From Angelakisella sp. (lineage in GTDB: Bacteria > Bacillota > Clostridia > Oscillospirales > Ruminococcaceae), in NCBI GenBank assembly GCA_013316495.1, contig WSMP01000019.1, positions 1-17,456 on the forward strand: 17,456 nt of DNA. The letters are read 5' to 3'. Positions 1-5,146 of this stretch are shown here, one piece after another. How positions within the stretch are numbered: position 1 is the first letter of the stretch; the number at the start of each line of letters is the position of its first letter. A program made the translations under genes and the position numbers. The notes under the pieces were generated by a model that saw nothing but the letters and a program-made list of their open reading frames with translations, was not told where the DNA came from and did not search any database.

Positions 1-75
1 ATCACACTTCATGGCGTATACTTCATATTCTTTGTAGAATTTTGGTAAATCTTGTATATGGAGGAAAGATTTACC

Positions 76-330
76 ATGAAGAAAAAGAAGCTCTACAACG
101 ATTTGAAAGCATACCTCCGGGGAGAACTTTTAAGGTGCAGGGCAGCTCTCAACATCCCACAGGAGGAAATGGCCCACCGTCTACTTATGAGTACCAGAGC
201 CTATTCCGCCCTGGAGAGCGGCAAGTCCTGCTGCAGCCTAATCACCGCCTTTCTTTTCTTCAGCCGTTGCTGCCTGGACCAAGCCGCCTTCCTGGACGGC
301 ATACTCCGTATCTTGGAACCTTCCGAATGA
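76..330 (+). CDS. Small XRE-like helix-turn-helix protein
   Basis: An 84-residue protein beginning MKKKKLYNDLKAYLRGEL. Residues about 12-45 (LRCRAALNIPQEEMAHRLLM then STRAYSALESGKS) have the spacing and residues of a Cro/CI-type helix-turn-helix, so a DNA-binding regulator is likely. The C-terminal stretch is hydrophobic and Cys-rich (SCCSLITAFLFFSRCC). I chose the ATG at 76 because GGAGGAAAG lies a few bases upstream; an in-frame ATG at 52 has no such site. Its last 93 bases overlap, tail to tail, the 3' end of the minus-strand gene at 238-729. It belongs with the other small regulators of the integrated element. The HTH call is from motif only and the target is unknown. Confidence 0.62.
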   Translation: MKKKKLYNDLKAYLRGELLRCRAALNIPQEEMAHRLLMSTRAYSALESGKSCCSLITAFLFFSRCCLDQAAFLDGILRILEPSE

Positions 331-729
331 AACCGGTTTGATATCCTCTAGCGCCTGGGTTCGGGGTATGTATATCCTCCCTGCCGCTTTCTTTTCCTCC
401 CTGCGAACCTCACCCAGCAGACGCTCCAGGGACTTGATAACTGCGGCGTTTTTACTTACCCAGTCTGCGATACAGCTTGTCCGCGCGGCGGTGTCTTTCG
501 CCAGGCGCCGCTCCCGGCGGGTCCTCTTGAGCTTCCGGGCCAACCGCTCCATATAAGCGCGGTCCGGGTCCTGGAGCTCCAAGGTGTGGAGGATGTCCTG
601 GGTGACAGCATCCGCCTCCATTTGAGCTGTTTTGGCGATTTCATGCTGCTCCGCAGCATATCGCAGGAAATCCAAGAACGCCTCCAGGTCAGGGCTAAAC
701 TTCTCTGGGTCCTTCCTTTTCAGTTTCAT
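238..729 (-). CDS. Hypothetical charged, coiled-coil-like mobile-element protein
   Basis: A 163-residue soluble protein, very rich in Lys, Arg, Glu and Ala and predicted largely helical (for example DRAYMERLARKLKRTRRERR near residues 57-76). I recognise no enzyme motif and no transmembrane segment. The ATG at 729 is preferred over the GTG three bases upstream because GAGG sits 5 bases before the ATG. It lies 29 bases downstream of the small gene at 759-932 on the same strand, so the two are probably cotranscribed. Its 3' end overlaps the convergent HTH gene at 76-330 by 93 bases. Function unknown; the element context suggests an accessory mobile-element protein. Confidence 0.6.
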   Translation of the reverse strand: MKLKRKDPEKFSPDLEAFLDFLRYAAEQHEIAKTAQMEADAVTQDILHTLELQDPDRAYMERLARKLKRTRRERRLAKDTAARTSCIADWVSKNAAVIKSLERLLGEVRREEKKAAGRIYIPRTQALEDIKPVSFGRFQDTEYAVQEGGLVQAATAEEKKGGD

Positions 730-758
730 CACTTCCTCTCATCGCAGAGTAGCTCCTT

Positions 759-932
759 TTAGGCGCTGCTCTGTTTCTGCTGGCAATCAGACAGCACGGC
801 AGGGCCCTTTTCGCACTGCTGGCCCGCAGAAGAGATTTGGCTGTCCTTTAATACAAGCGATGCGCTCAATCCTCTTCGGGACAGGATGTCGTTGAGGACC
901 TCTGTCACATACACCGGATCAAAAATCACCAT
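759..932 (-). CDS. Small hypothetical protein (57 aa)
   Basis: This short frame starts MVIFDPVYVTEVLNDILSRR and ends CQQKQSSA, 57 residues. It has a convincing ribosome site: GGGGG seven bases before the ATG. It is followed after 29 bases by the start of the next minus-strand gene, as in an operon. The N-terminal half reads as a plausible amphipathic helix; the C-terminal half (SSAGQQCEKGP onward) is low in structure and carries two cysteines. I recognise no family. Small size and good translation signals, not homology, support it. Confidence 0.5.
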   Translation of the reverse strand: MVIFDPVYVTEVLNDILSRRGLSASLVLKDSQISSAGQQCEKGPAVLSDCQQKQSSA

Positions 933-993
933 AACAACACCCCCTTTTATTCAGCATATGCGCCTTTGTTTGTCCAGATTGCCTACTTAGCCT

Positions 994-1015
994 GCCGCCT
1001 CCCGCTGGGGGCGGC
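994..1015. other. GC-rich stem-loop after the 1020-1253 gene
   Basis: GCCGCC and CCC pair with GGG and GGCGGC around a GCT triloop: nine pairs with one bulged T. On the minus strand it begins five bases after the stop codon of the HTH gene, so it could attenuate readthrough into the gene at 759-932. No T-run follows on the minus strand, so it is not a classical intrinsic terminator. The rest of 933-1019 shows nothing else I can name. Confidence 0.4.
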
Positions 1016-1019
1016 TTTC

Positions 1020-1253
1020 TCATGCGCTTTCCTGACCCGCATCCACAAACGGGTCCCCGACATCGACTTCCAGGGCTATGGCAATCGCCATAACATCACA
1101 GGGACGGATGATACGGCGGCCATTGAGCATAGCTGTCATCTGCTGTTTAGAGTATCCCGCCCAGCCAGCTACAGCGCTTTGCTTTAAGCCTCTTTCTTCG
1201 ATTATCCGATTCAGATTCTGCGGAACGTTTGCGTTACACTCTGCAATAGTCAC
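1020..1253 (-). CDS. Small Cro/CI-type HTH regulator
   Basis: A 77-residue protein. NLNRIIEERGLKQSAVAGWA then GYSKQQMTAMLNGRR (about residues 13-47) is a typical XRE/Cro helix-turn-helix, followed by a short tail (CDVMAIAIALEVDVGDPFV) like that of lambda-type Cro and CI domains. The start is GTG at 1253, because AAGGAGG lies eight bases upstream. An in-frame TTG at 1274 would place the ribosome site inside the gene. It is divergent from the S24 repressor at 1418, and the shared intergenic region carries promoters in both directions. This is the layout of a phage or ICE-like switch, with this protein in the Cro-like position. The switch role is inference. Confidence 0.75.
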   Translation of the reverse strand: MTIAECNANVPQNLNRIIEERGLKQSAVAGWAGYSKQQMTAMLNGRRIIRPCDVMAIAIALEVDVGDPFVDAGQESA

Positions 1254-1294
1254 GATTATCACCTCCTTGATCAAGTTTTCTGAACTTTACCAAA

Positions 1295-1323
1295 ATTATA
1301 GTCGCAAAATCCGATTATGTTAA
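1295..1323 (-). promoter_or_regulatory. Promoter for the Cro-like gene
   Basis: On the minus strand a -35 TTAACA (plus 1318-1323), a 17-base spacer and a perfect -10 TATAAT (plus 1295-1300) lie about 40 bases upstream of the GTG start at 1253. The spacer contains one copy of AAAATCCGA (1306-1314). A second copy (1347-1355) lies just upstream of the opposing promoter. These are candidate operator sites. Confidence 0.7.
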
Positions 1324-1364
1324 GAGATTCTATGGAAAAAGTTTGAAAAATCCGACTTTTTGTG

Positions 1365-1393
1365 TTGACTAATATTATTTTTGGTGTTAAGAT
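1365..1393 (+). promoter_or_regulatory. Promoter of the S24 repressor gene
   Basis: TTGACT (1365-1370), a 17-base spacer and TAAGAT (1388-1393) form a good sigma-A type promoter 25 bases before the ATG at 1418. The ribosome site AAGGAG is at 1404-1409. Confidence 0.7.
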
Positions 1394-1403
1394 AAAAAAC
1401 ACC
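1383..1403. promoter_or_regulatory. Candidate operator dyad over the -10 box
   Basis: GGTGTT (1383-1388) and AACACC (1398-1403) form a perfect 6-base inverted repeat with a 9-base centre, 21 bases in all. It overlaps the -10 element of the repressor promoter, where an autorepressor would block transcription. Its size and placement suit a dimeric CI-like protein. Binding is inferred. Confidence 0.5.
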
Positions 1404-1417
1404 AAGGAGATGATGCG

Positions 1418-2173
1418 ATGGCTTTTATAGACCGTTTGAAGGCTGCACGCCTTGAAAAAAAGCTAACACAAGAGCAACTGGCAAAGGAAATTGGTGTAGC
1501 TAAACCAACGTATAACGGATATGAAAAAGGAAACAGCGAACCAAATATGCTTATTCTATCCAAGCTGATGAAAGTTCTTGGAGTAGACGCAAATTACTTG
1601 TTTCAAGACGAGATGCAGATTCATAGGGAAACGCATGCCACCCCCACCGAAATGGAACACATAAAAAAATACCGCACCCTAGACGGGCACGGTAAGAAAG
1701 TTGTTGATTTTGTTTTGGACGAGGAGGCCGAACGGGTGGCGGATGAACGCCAACGGAGGCTACCAGTGGAAACAGAAGAGGAGGACAACATAGTTTATGT
1801 CCCCTTTCGCTGCGCCACCCAGTCCGCCAGCGCCGACACCGGCACCTACCTGGGGCCGGAAGCCTTTGAGACCATCTATGTCCGAGAAAACGACCTGACC
1901 CGCCGCGCAGCTTTTGGTATCCCGGTCAGTGGAGACAGCATGGAACCCCGCTACCACAATGGGGACATCCTAATAATCGAGGAAGCCGAGGAGAGCGAGC
2001 TGGGGGAAATCGGCGTTTTCAGCGTTGATGGCAGCGGCTACGTCAAGGAACTTGGAAATGGGGAGCTGATTTCCCTTAACCCCACCTACGACCCCATCCC
2101 CATGACCGAAAGCACCTGGTGCCATGGCCGGGTCATCGGTGTACTGGACCCGGAGTGGATTGCAGAGGAATAA
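1418..2173 (+). CDS. LexA/CI-like repressor: XRE HTH plus S24 peptidase domain
   Basis: A 251-residue two-domain repressor. Residues about 5-62 are an XRE helix-turn-helix (LEKKLTQEQLAKEIGVAKPT). Residues about 125-245 are a peptidase S24 domain with the Ser174 motif SGDSMEP and Lys210 in GYVKEL, the Ser-Lys dyad that drives RecA-stimulated self-cleavage in LexA and CI. The residue 35 before Ser174, matching the LexA Ala84-to-Ser119 distance, is Ala139, but it is followed by Asp140 instead of the usual Gly. It probably keeps the element silent by repressing its own and the divergent promoter. The ATG at 1418 has AAGGAG nine bases upstream. It is followed 15 bases later by the Uma2-like gene. 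Family call is firm; inducibility is doubtful because of the Ala-Asp site. Confidence 0.9.
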   Translation: MAFIDRLKAARLEKKLTQEQLAKEIGVAKPTYNGYEKGNSEPNMLILSKLMKVLGVDANYLFQDEMQIHRETHATPTEMEHIKKYRTLDGHGKKVVDFVLDEEAERVADERQRRLPVETEEEDNIVYVPFRCATQSASADTGTYLGPEAFETIYVRENDLTRRAAFGIPVSGDSMEPRYHNGDILIIEEAEESELGEIGVFSVDGSGYVKELGNGELISLNPTYDPIPMTESTWCHGRVIGVLDPEWIAEE

Positions 2174-2188
2174 GGAAAGGGGCACATC

Positions 2189-2761
2189 ATGAACGACAAT
2201 CTGGCGTACCAAGAAGAGCGGCGCGAGGAGATAATCGGGGGCAAAGTGGTAATGATGTCCCCCCGGCCATCCTTCAACCACAACCAGGTATCATATAACA
2301 TTTCACGGCTCTTTGGTAATTATCTGTATGGAAAAAAATGCACCCCCATTGCCAATGGTATGGACCTCTATTTGGATGAGGACAACCAGTTTGTCCCCGA
2401 TTTCATGGTGGTCTGCGATCCGGATAAAATCAAGAACGATGGAGTGCACGGCGCTCCTGACCTGGTGGTGGAAGTTCTCTCCCCCAGCACAGCGAGGAAC
2501 GATAGGACCTACAAAAAAGAGACCTATGCCAAATGTGGCGTCCGGGAATACTGGCTTGTCAGTCCTGAAGAAAAGTCTTTGGAGATCTACCGGACTAACG
2601 GGACAGAATTTGTCCTCCATGATATTTACGCCCTTTATCCCGACTGGCAGCTTGCCAAGATGTCCAAGGAAGAGCGGGCTGCTTTGGTAACGCACTTCCA
2701 GTGCAGCCTGTTCGATGACCTGGATATTTCCTTGGAGGATATTTTTTACCGCACATTCTAG
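2189..2761 (+). CDS. Uma2 family (DUF820) PD-(D/E)XK nuclease-fold protein
   Basis: A 190-residue protein with the Uma2/DUF820 signature: VPDFMVV (Asp71), PDLVVEVLSPST (Asp91, Glu95), a Lys pair at 109-110, then GVREYWLV (117-124). These acidic residues match the restriction-endonuclease-like fold, so metal-dependent DNA cleavage is possible, but the family's cellular role is poorly known. A GGAAAGGGG site precedes the ATG. It starts 15 bases after the S24 repressor stop, so it is probably in the same transcript and repressed with it. A small downstream frame at 3010 begins with nearly the same residues (NLAYQE). Confidence 0.85.
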   Translation: MNDNLAYQEERREEIIGGKVVMMSPRPSFNHNQVSYNISRLFGNYLYGKKCTPIANGMDLYLDEDNQFVPDFMVVCDPDKIKNDGVHGAPDLVVEVLSPSTARNDRTYKKETYAKCGVREYWLVSPEEKSLEIYRTNGTEFVLHDIYALYPDWQLAKMSKEERAALVTHFQCSLFDDLDISLEDIFYRTF

Positions 2762-2813
2762 GAAAGACCGGGCTAAAATAAGCCCTGCTCCTCCACCAAT
2801 TGGAGGTCGTATC

Positions 2814-2999
2814 ATGCTGTTTGTTTATCCCGCAGTTTTCCACAAGGAGGACAACGCTTATTGGGTTGAGTTTCCCGATCTGAAAGGCTACCAGACTTAC
2901 GGAGGAACACTCAACGAACGCGCGGTGTCGATGGGGATTAACTTCTCGCAGGTTTTGCAGAAAGCCCTCATGACGAAGATCCAGGCAAACAGAAGATAA
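2814..2999 (+). CDS. Shortened HicB-like antitoxin, apparently internally deleted
   Basis: A 61-residue protein. Residues 2-32 (LFVYPAVFHKEDNAYWVEFP then DLKGYQTYGGTL) match the N-terminal RNase-H-like strand region of HicB antitoxins. Residues 33-57 (NERAVSMGINFSQVLQKALM) match the C-terminal DNA-binding helix of the same family. The central part, roughly 60-80 residues in ordinary HicB proteins of about 110-140 aa, is missing, with the frame kept. The start is supported by TGGAGG seven bases before the ATG. No HicA toxin gene is visible beside it. It is probably a degraded orphan antitoxin, or a minimal HicB-derived repressor. Confidence 0.65.
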   Translation: MLFVYPAVFHKEDNAYWVEFPDLKGYQTYGGTLNERAVSMGINFSQVLQKALMTKIQANRR

Positions 3000-3009
3000 A
3001 GGAAGGAGT

Positions 3010-3096
3010 TTGAACAGTAATTTGGCGTACCAAGAGCGGACAGATCAAAGAATTGATACCCTCATCAATGATTTGAAGGAGGACCTCCAGGGTTAA
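3010..3096 (+). CDS. Possible 28-aa peptide resembling the Uma2 N-terminus
   Basis: A TTG-started frame reading NSNLAYQERTDQRIDTLIND then LKEDLQG. Its beginning repeats the start of the Uma2-like protein (NDNLAYQEERR), and the DNA is clearly similar there (ggcgtaccaagag in both). GGAAGGAG lies directly upstream, but only one base from the TTG, so translation is doubtful. It may be a leftover of a duplicated gene start rather than a real gene. Confidence 0.25.
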   Translation: MNSNLAYQERTDQRIDTLINDLKEDLQG

Positions 3097-3116
3097 AAGG
3101 AGGGGATGGGCTTGCC

Positions 3117-3145
3117 ACCACCCCTTCCAAGCGGAACGGGGTGGT
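3117..3145 (+). promoter_or_regulatory. Stem-loop covering the ribosome site of the RHH gene
   Basis: ACCACCCC (3117-3124) pairs with GGGGTGGT (3138-3145), and TTCC pairs with GGAA around an AAGC loop, leaving one bulged C: 12 pairs. The right arm contains GGGGTGG, the only ribosome-site-like sequence before the ATG at 3156. Folding would hide it. No T-run follows, so it is not an intrinsic terminator. Confidence 0.45.
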
Positions 3146-3155
3146 AAAGCACAGC

Positions 3156-3341
3156 ATGGAACGAAGAACGCAAACCAGTAGTACCGTCAAAAATCGTTAC
3201 AACAAAAAGGCCTACCGGCAGATCTCCACGCAGGTTAAGCCGGAGCTGGCCGAACGTATCCGAAGCTACAAAGAACGGCATGGCATCAGTATGTCGGAGC
3301 TGCTGTCCCGCGCGATGGATGTGTTGGAGGCTCAGGCGTGA
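3156..3341 (+). CDS. Ribbon-helix-helix (Arc/CopG-like) small protein
   Basis: A 61-residue basic protein beginning MERRTQTSSTVKNRYNKKAY. The segment YRQISTQVKPELAERIRSYK followed by ERHGISMSELLSRAMDVLEA has the strand-helix-helix pattern of RHH regulators, which bind DNA as dimers through the beta strand. I prefer ATG 3156; a GTG at 3141 is in frame but lies inside the stem-loop. The gene sits 110 bases before the integrase on the same strand. Such RHH proteins often regulate excision or mobilisation genes; that role is inference. Confidence 0.72.
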   Translation: MERRTQTSSTVKNRYNKKAYRQISTQVKPELAERIRSYKERHGISMSELLSRAMDVLEAQA

Positions 3342-3376
3342 AAAAAGCCTCTCCGGTGCGCCAACACCGAAGGGGC
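3341..3376 (-). terminator. Hairpin with T-run on the minus strand
   Basis: GCCTCTCCGGTG (3347-3358) pairs with CACCGAAGGGGC (3365-3376) with one mismatch and one G-T pair. On the minus strand the stem is followed directly by six T residues (plus 3341-3346), a typical intrinsic terminator. No minus-strand gene lies just to the right, so it would stop antisense or readthrough transcription coming from the integrase side. Confidence 0.5.
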
Positions 3377-3414
3377 CAGGGGCAGAAAAACCTGTTTGGG
3401 ACGGGATTATTCTG

Positions 3415-3440
3415 CTCCTTTATCATAGCAGATAAAGGAG
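3415..3440 (+). promoter_or_regulatory. Perfect inverted repeat hiding the integrase ribosome site
   Basis: CTCCTTTATC and GATAAAGGAG are perfect 10-base inverted repeats around ATAGCA. The right arm contains AAAGGAG, the ribosome site of the integrase ATG at 3451. In RNA this would block initiation; in DNA it could be an operator. Both are inferences. Confidence 0.55.
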
Positions 3441-3450
3441 TGAAAAGTCA

Positions 3451-4635
3451 ATGACCTGTATAAAATGCGGCCAGGAAGTTCCAGATGGAGCCTTTTGCAT
3501 CCTTTGCGGCTGGGAACAGCGGAAAGGAAAGCCCCGAAGAAAGGCCATGAAACGACCAAACGGAACCGGCAGCGTGTACAAGCTCCCTGGCCGTCGCACA
3601 AGGCCATGGGTGGCATACCACACCGCTGGCTTTGACGAAAATGGCAAGCAGGAGAAGATTATCCTGGGCTATTTCACAACCCGGACGGAGGCCCTGGAGG
3701 AATTGGCAAAGAATCCAAGGCCCCAGGTAGGCCCACACCACTCCGCTACATTGGAACGAGTTTATCTTGATTGGCAGAAAGTCCACTTCCGGCAGCTTGG
3801 CCAGAAGGGTCAGGAAAGCTACCGTTCTGCATGGAAGCGGCTATCGGCTTATAAGGATGCCAAAATGCGGGAGATTCGCACGCCCCTTTTCCAGCAGGTA
3901 ATTGATGAAGCCAGCGCGGCGGGGTTATCCTATTCCAGCTGTGACAAAATCCGGCAGTTGGCCAGCCAGCTATGCCAGAACGCTATGCAGGACGATATCA
4001 TCGATAAAAACTATGCCGATTTTATTGTGATGCCGCCTATGGACTGGAAAAAGAAGGACATCTTCACACAGGAAGAGATTGACCTGCTCTTCCAGAACGA
4101 CGATGACCCCAGTGTTCGTATTATTCTCTGTCTGATTTATACCGGATTCCGAATCAGTGAATTCTTCGGAATCACCCAAGAGGGTGTCCATCTGAATTTT
4201 CTGGTGGATCCGGATGGTGTCCAGCGGGCAGTCTCCGGTTATTTGGTAGGAGCGTCCAAAACAGAGGCTGGAAAAAACCGCATCGTCCCCATCAACCAGC
4301 GAATCCTGCCCTACATCGTGTCGATGTACGAAGAGGGCGGGGAATATTTGGTGAAAACTAGCACCGGTACATGTAAGCACAAGGACAATTTCCGGGATCG
4401 GGAGTTTTACCCCACCTTGGACCGGCTGGGTATCATGCCGATACCCCAGAAGGGGGAAAAGCCGCGCCTTACTCCCCACTGTACCCGTCACACCTTTATC
4501 AGCATGGCAGTAGCCAAAAGCGTCCCTCCAGAGGTTCTAAAGCTATTGGTCGGTCACGCGCAGTATTCTACCACCATTGATTTCTACGATCATGAGGATT
4601 TTAGCCGCTTGATGGATGCAATAGCCGCTCTTTGA
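3451..4635 (+). CDS. Tyrosine recombinase/integrase with N-terminal zinc ribbon
   Basis: A 394-residue site-specific recombinase. The N-terminus has a CxxC...CxxC zinc ribbon (Cys3, 6, 16, 19). Residues 35-60 are an AP2-like arm-binding segment (GTGSVYKLPGRRTRPWVAYH) and about 95-195 the core-binding SAM-like domain. The catalytic domain carries Arg234 (TGFRISEF), Lys270, His343 and Arg346 (HCTRH), His369 (LVGHA) and the nucleophile Tyr379 (DFYDH), so it looks intact. It would integrate and excise the element. It reads toward the tRNA-Val 3' end about 260 bases away, the usual arrangement for an integrase next to its attachment site. A perfect inverted repeat covers its ribosome site. A start at Met33 would drop the zinc ribbon and is less likely. 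Confidence 0.93.
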   Translation: MTCIKCGQEVPDGAFCILCGWEQRKGKPRRKAMKRPNGTGSVYKLPGRRTRPWVAYHTAGFDENGKQEKIILGYFTTRTEALEELAKNPRPQVGPHHSATLERVYLDWQKVHFRQLGQKGQESYRSAWKRLSAYKDAKMREIRTPLFQQVIDEASAAGLSYSSCDKIRQLASQLCQNAMQDDIIDKNYADFIVMPPMDWKKKDIFTQEEIDLLFQNDDDPSVRIILCLIYTGFRISEFFGITQEGVHLNFLVDPDGVQRAVSGYLVGASKTEAGKNRIVPINQRILPYIVSMYEEGGEYLVKTSTGTCKHKDNFRDREFYPTLDRLGIMPIPQKGEKPRLTPHCTRHTFISMAVAKSVPPEVLKLLVGHAQYSTTIDFYDHEDFSRLMDAIAAL

Positions 4636-4640
4636 TTTGT

Positions 4641-4661
4641 TAGCTACCGTACTAACTACCG
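4641..4661. repeat. Short direct repeats after the integrase
   Basis: TAGCTACCG (4641-4649) and TAACTACCG (4653-4661) repeat with a 12-base period just past the integrase stop. Arm-type integrase binding sites are often short direct repeats in this position. That assignment is a guess from placement. Confidence 0.3.
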
Positions 4662-4734
4662 CAAGAAAAGCGCCCAAAATCAGCCCATTTTCCGGTGTTT
4701 TTGCAACATTTGTTCCCTTTTTCCCACAATGAGA

Positions 4735-4780
4735 AAACCCCGATAGAATGGCTTTGCCAGCCGTTTTATCGGGGTTTCTT
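4735..4780. terminator. Bidirectional intrinsic terminator after the integrase
   Basis: AAACCCCGATA (4735-4745) and TATCGGGGTTT (4767-4777) form an 11-base stem. An inner TGGC/AGCC pairing narrows the loop, and TTTCTTT follows. The minus strand also has a TTTTCT tail. It would end the integrase transcript. The remaining sequence between 4662 and 4845 shows no gene. Confidence 0.8.
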
Positions 4781-4845
4781 TGGCGGTGTAAAACACTTTG
4801 GACGCTTAGACTCCAGGCAGTTACTAGGATTTTGTACAAAGGTAA

Positions 4846-4867
4846 GGCCCCCTCTTCCGAGGGGGCC
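4846..4867 (-). terminator. Terminator of the tRNA-Val transcript
   Basis: GGCCCCCTC and GAGGGGGCC form a perfect 9-base stem with a TTCC loop, 30 bases beyond the tRNA 3' end on the minus strand, followed by TTACCTTTG. If the element attaches inside the tRNA 3' end, this terminator was brought in by the element. Confidence 0.65.
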
Positions 4868-4896
4868 GGGTAGGGCGTGCCTTGGCGGCTACGCCA

Positions 4897-4973
4897 TGGT
4901 GGAAACGCACGGGCTCGAACCGTGGACCTCCTGCGTGTGAAGCAGGCACTCTGACCAGCTGAGCTACGCTTCC
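4897..4973 (-). tRNA. tRNA-Val, anticodon CAC, CCA encoded
   Basis: The minus strand folds as a full cloverleaf of 77 bases. The acceptor is GGAAGCG with CGTTTCC (one G-T pair), the D arm starts GCTC, the anticodon stem is CCTGC/GCAGG with loop TTCACAC (anticodon CAC, reading GUG), and the T arm is CACGG-TTCGAGC-CCGTG. The discriminator A and CCA are encoded. Its 3' end faces the integrase, making it the likely attachment site. The 5' end is 12 bases after the predicted transcription start. Confidence 0.95.
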
Positions 4974-4991
4974 AACTTTGGGTGCTTTGCT

Positions 4992-5020
4992 ATTATACTA
5001 TAGATTCCTTCCATTTGCAA
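4992..5020 (-). promoter_or_regulatory. tRNA-Val promoter
   Basis: On the minus strand TTGCAA (5015-5020), a 17-base spacer and a perfect TATAAT (4992-4997) precede the tRNA by about 18 bases. This is a strong, compact promoter as expected for a tRNA gene. Confidence 0.8.
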
Positions 5021-5086
5021 GTCCTAATTTCATTTTTTTGAAAATTCCTTTCTCTGCCCTCTTCTTCCCGTTCTCCACGGCGCTGG

Positions 5087-5124
5087 CGGCGGAGAGGGCC
5101 AGCCTCTGCCGGTCCTCTCCGCCG
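5087..5124. terminator. Stem-loop at the end of the minus-strand operon
   Basis: CGGCGGAGAGG and CCTCTCCGCCG pair over 11 bases around a 16-base loop, starting about 23 bases past the last stop codon of the operon. The minus strand has no clear T-run after it; the plus strand has GTTTTGGGG. It probably ends or protects the operon mRNA, but the classical signature is incomplete. Confidence 0.5.
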
Positions 5125-5146
5125 TTTTGGGGTCTTCTTTTCTTTC

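Noticed and set aside
2762..2813. Possible HicA toxin gene beside the HicB-like gene
   Set aside because: The gap to the Uma2 gene is only 52 bases and no small HicA-like frame (G-S-H-x-x-x or similar) exists on either side.
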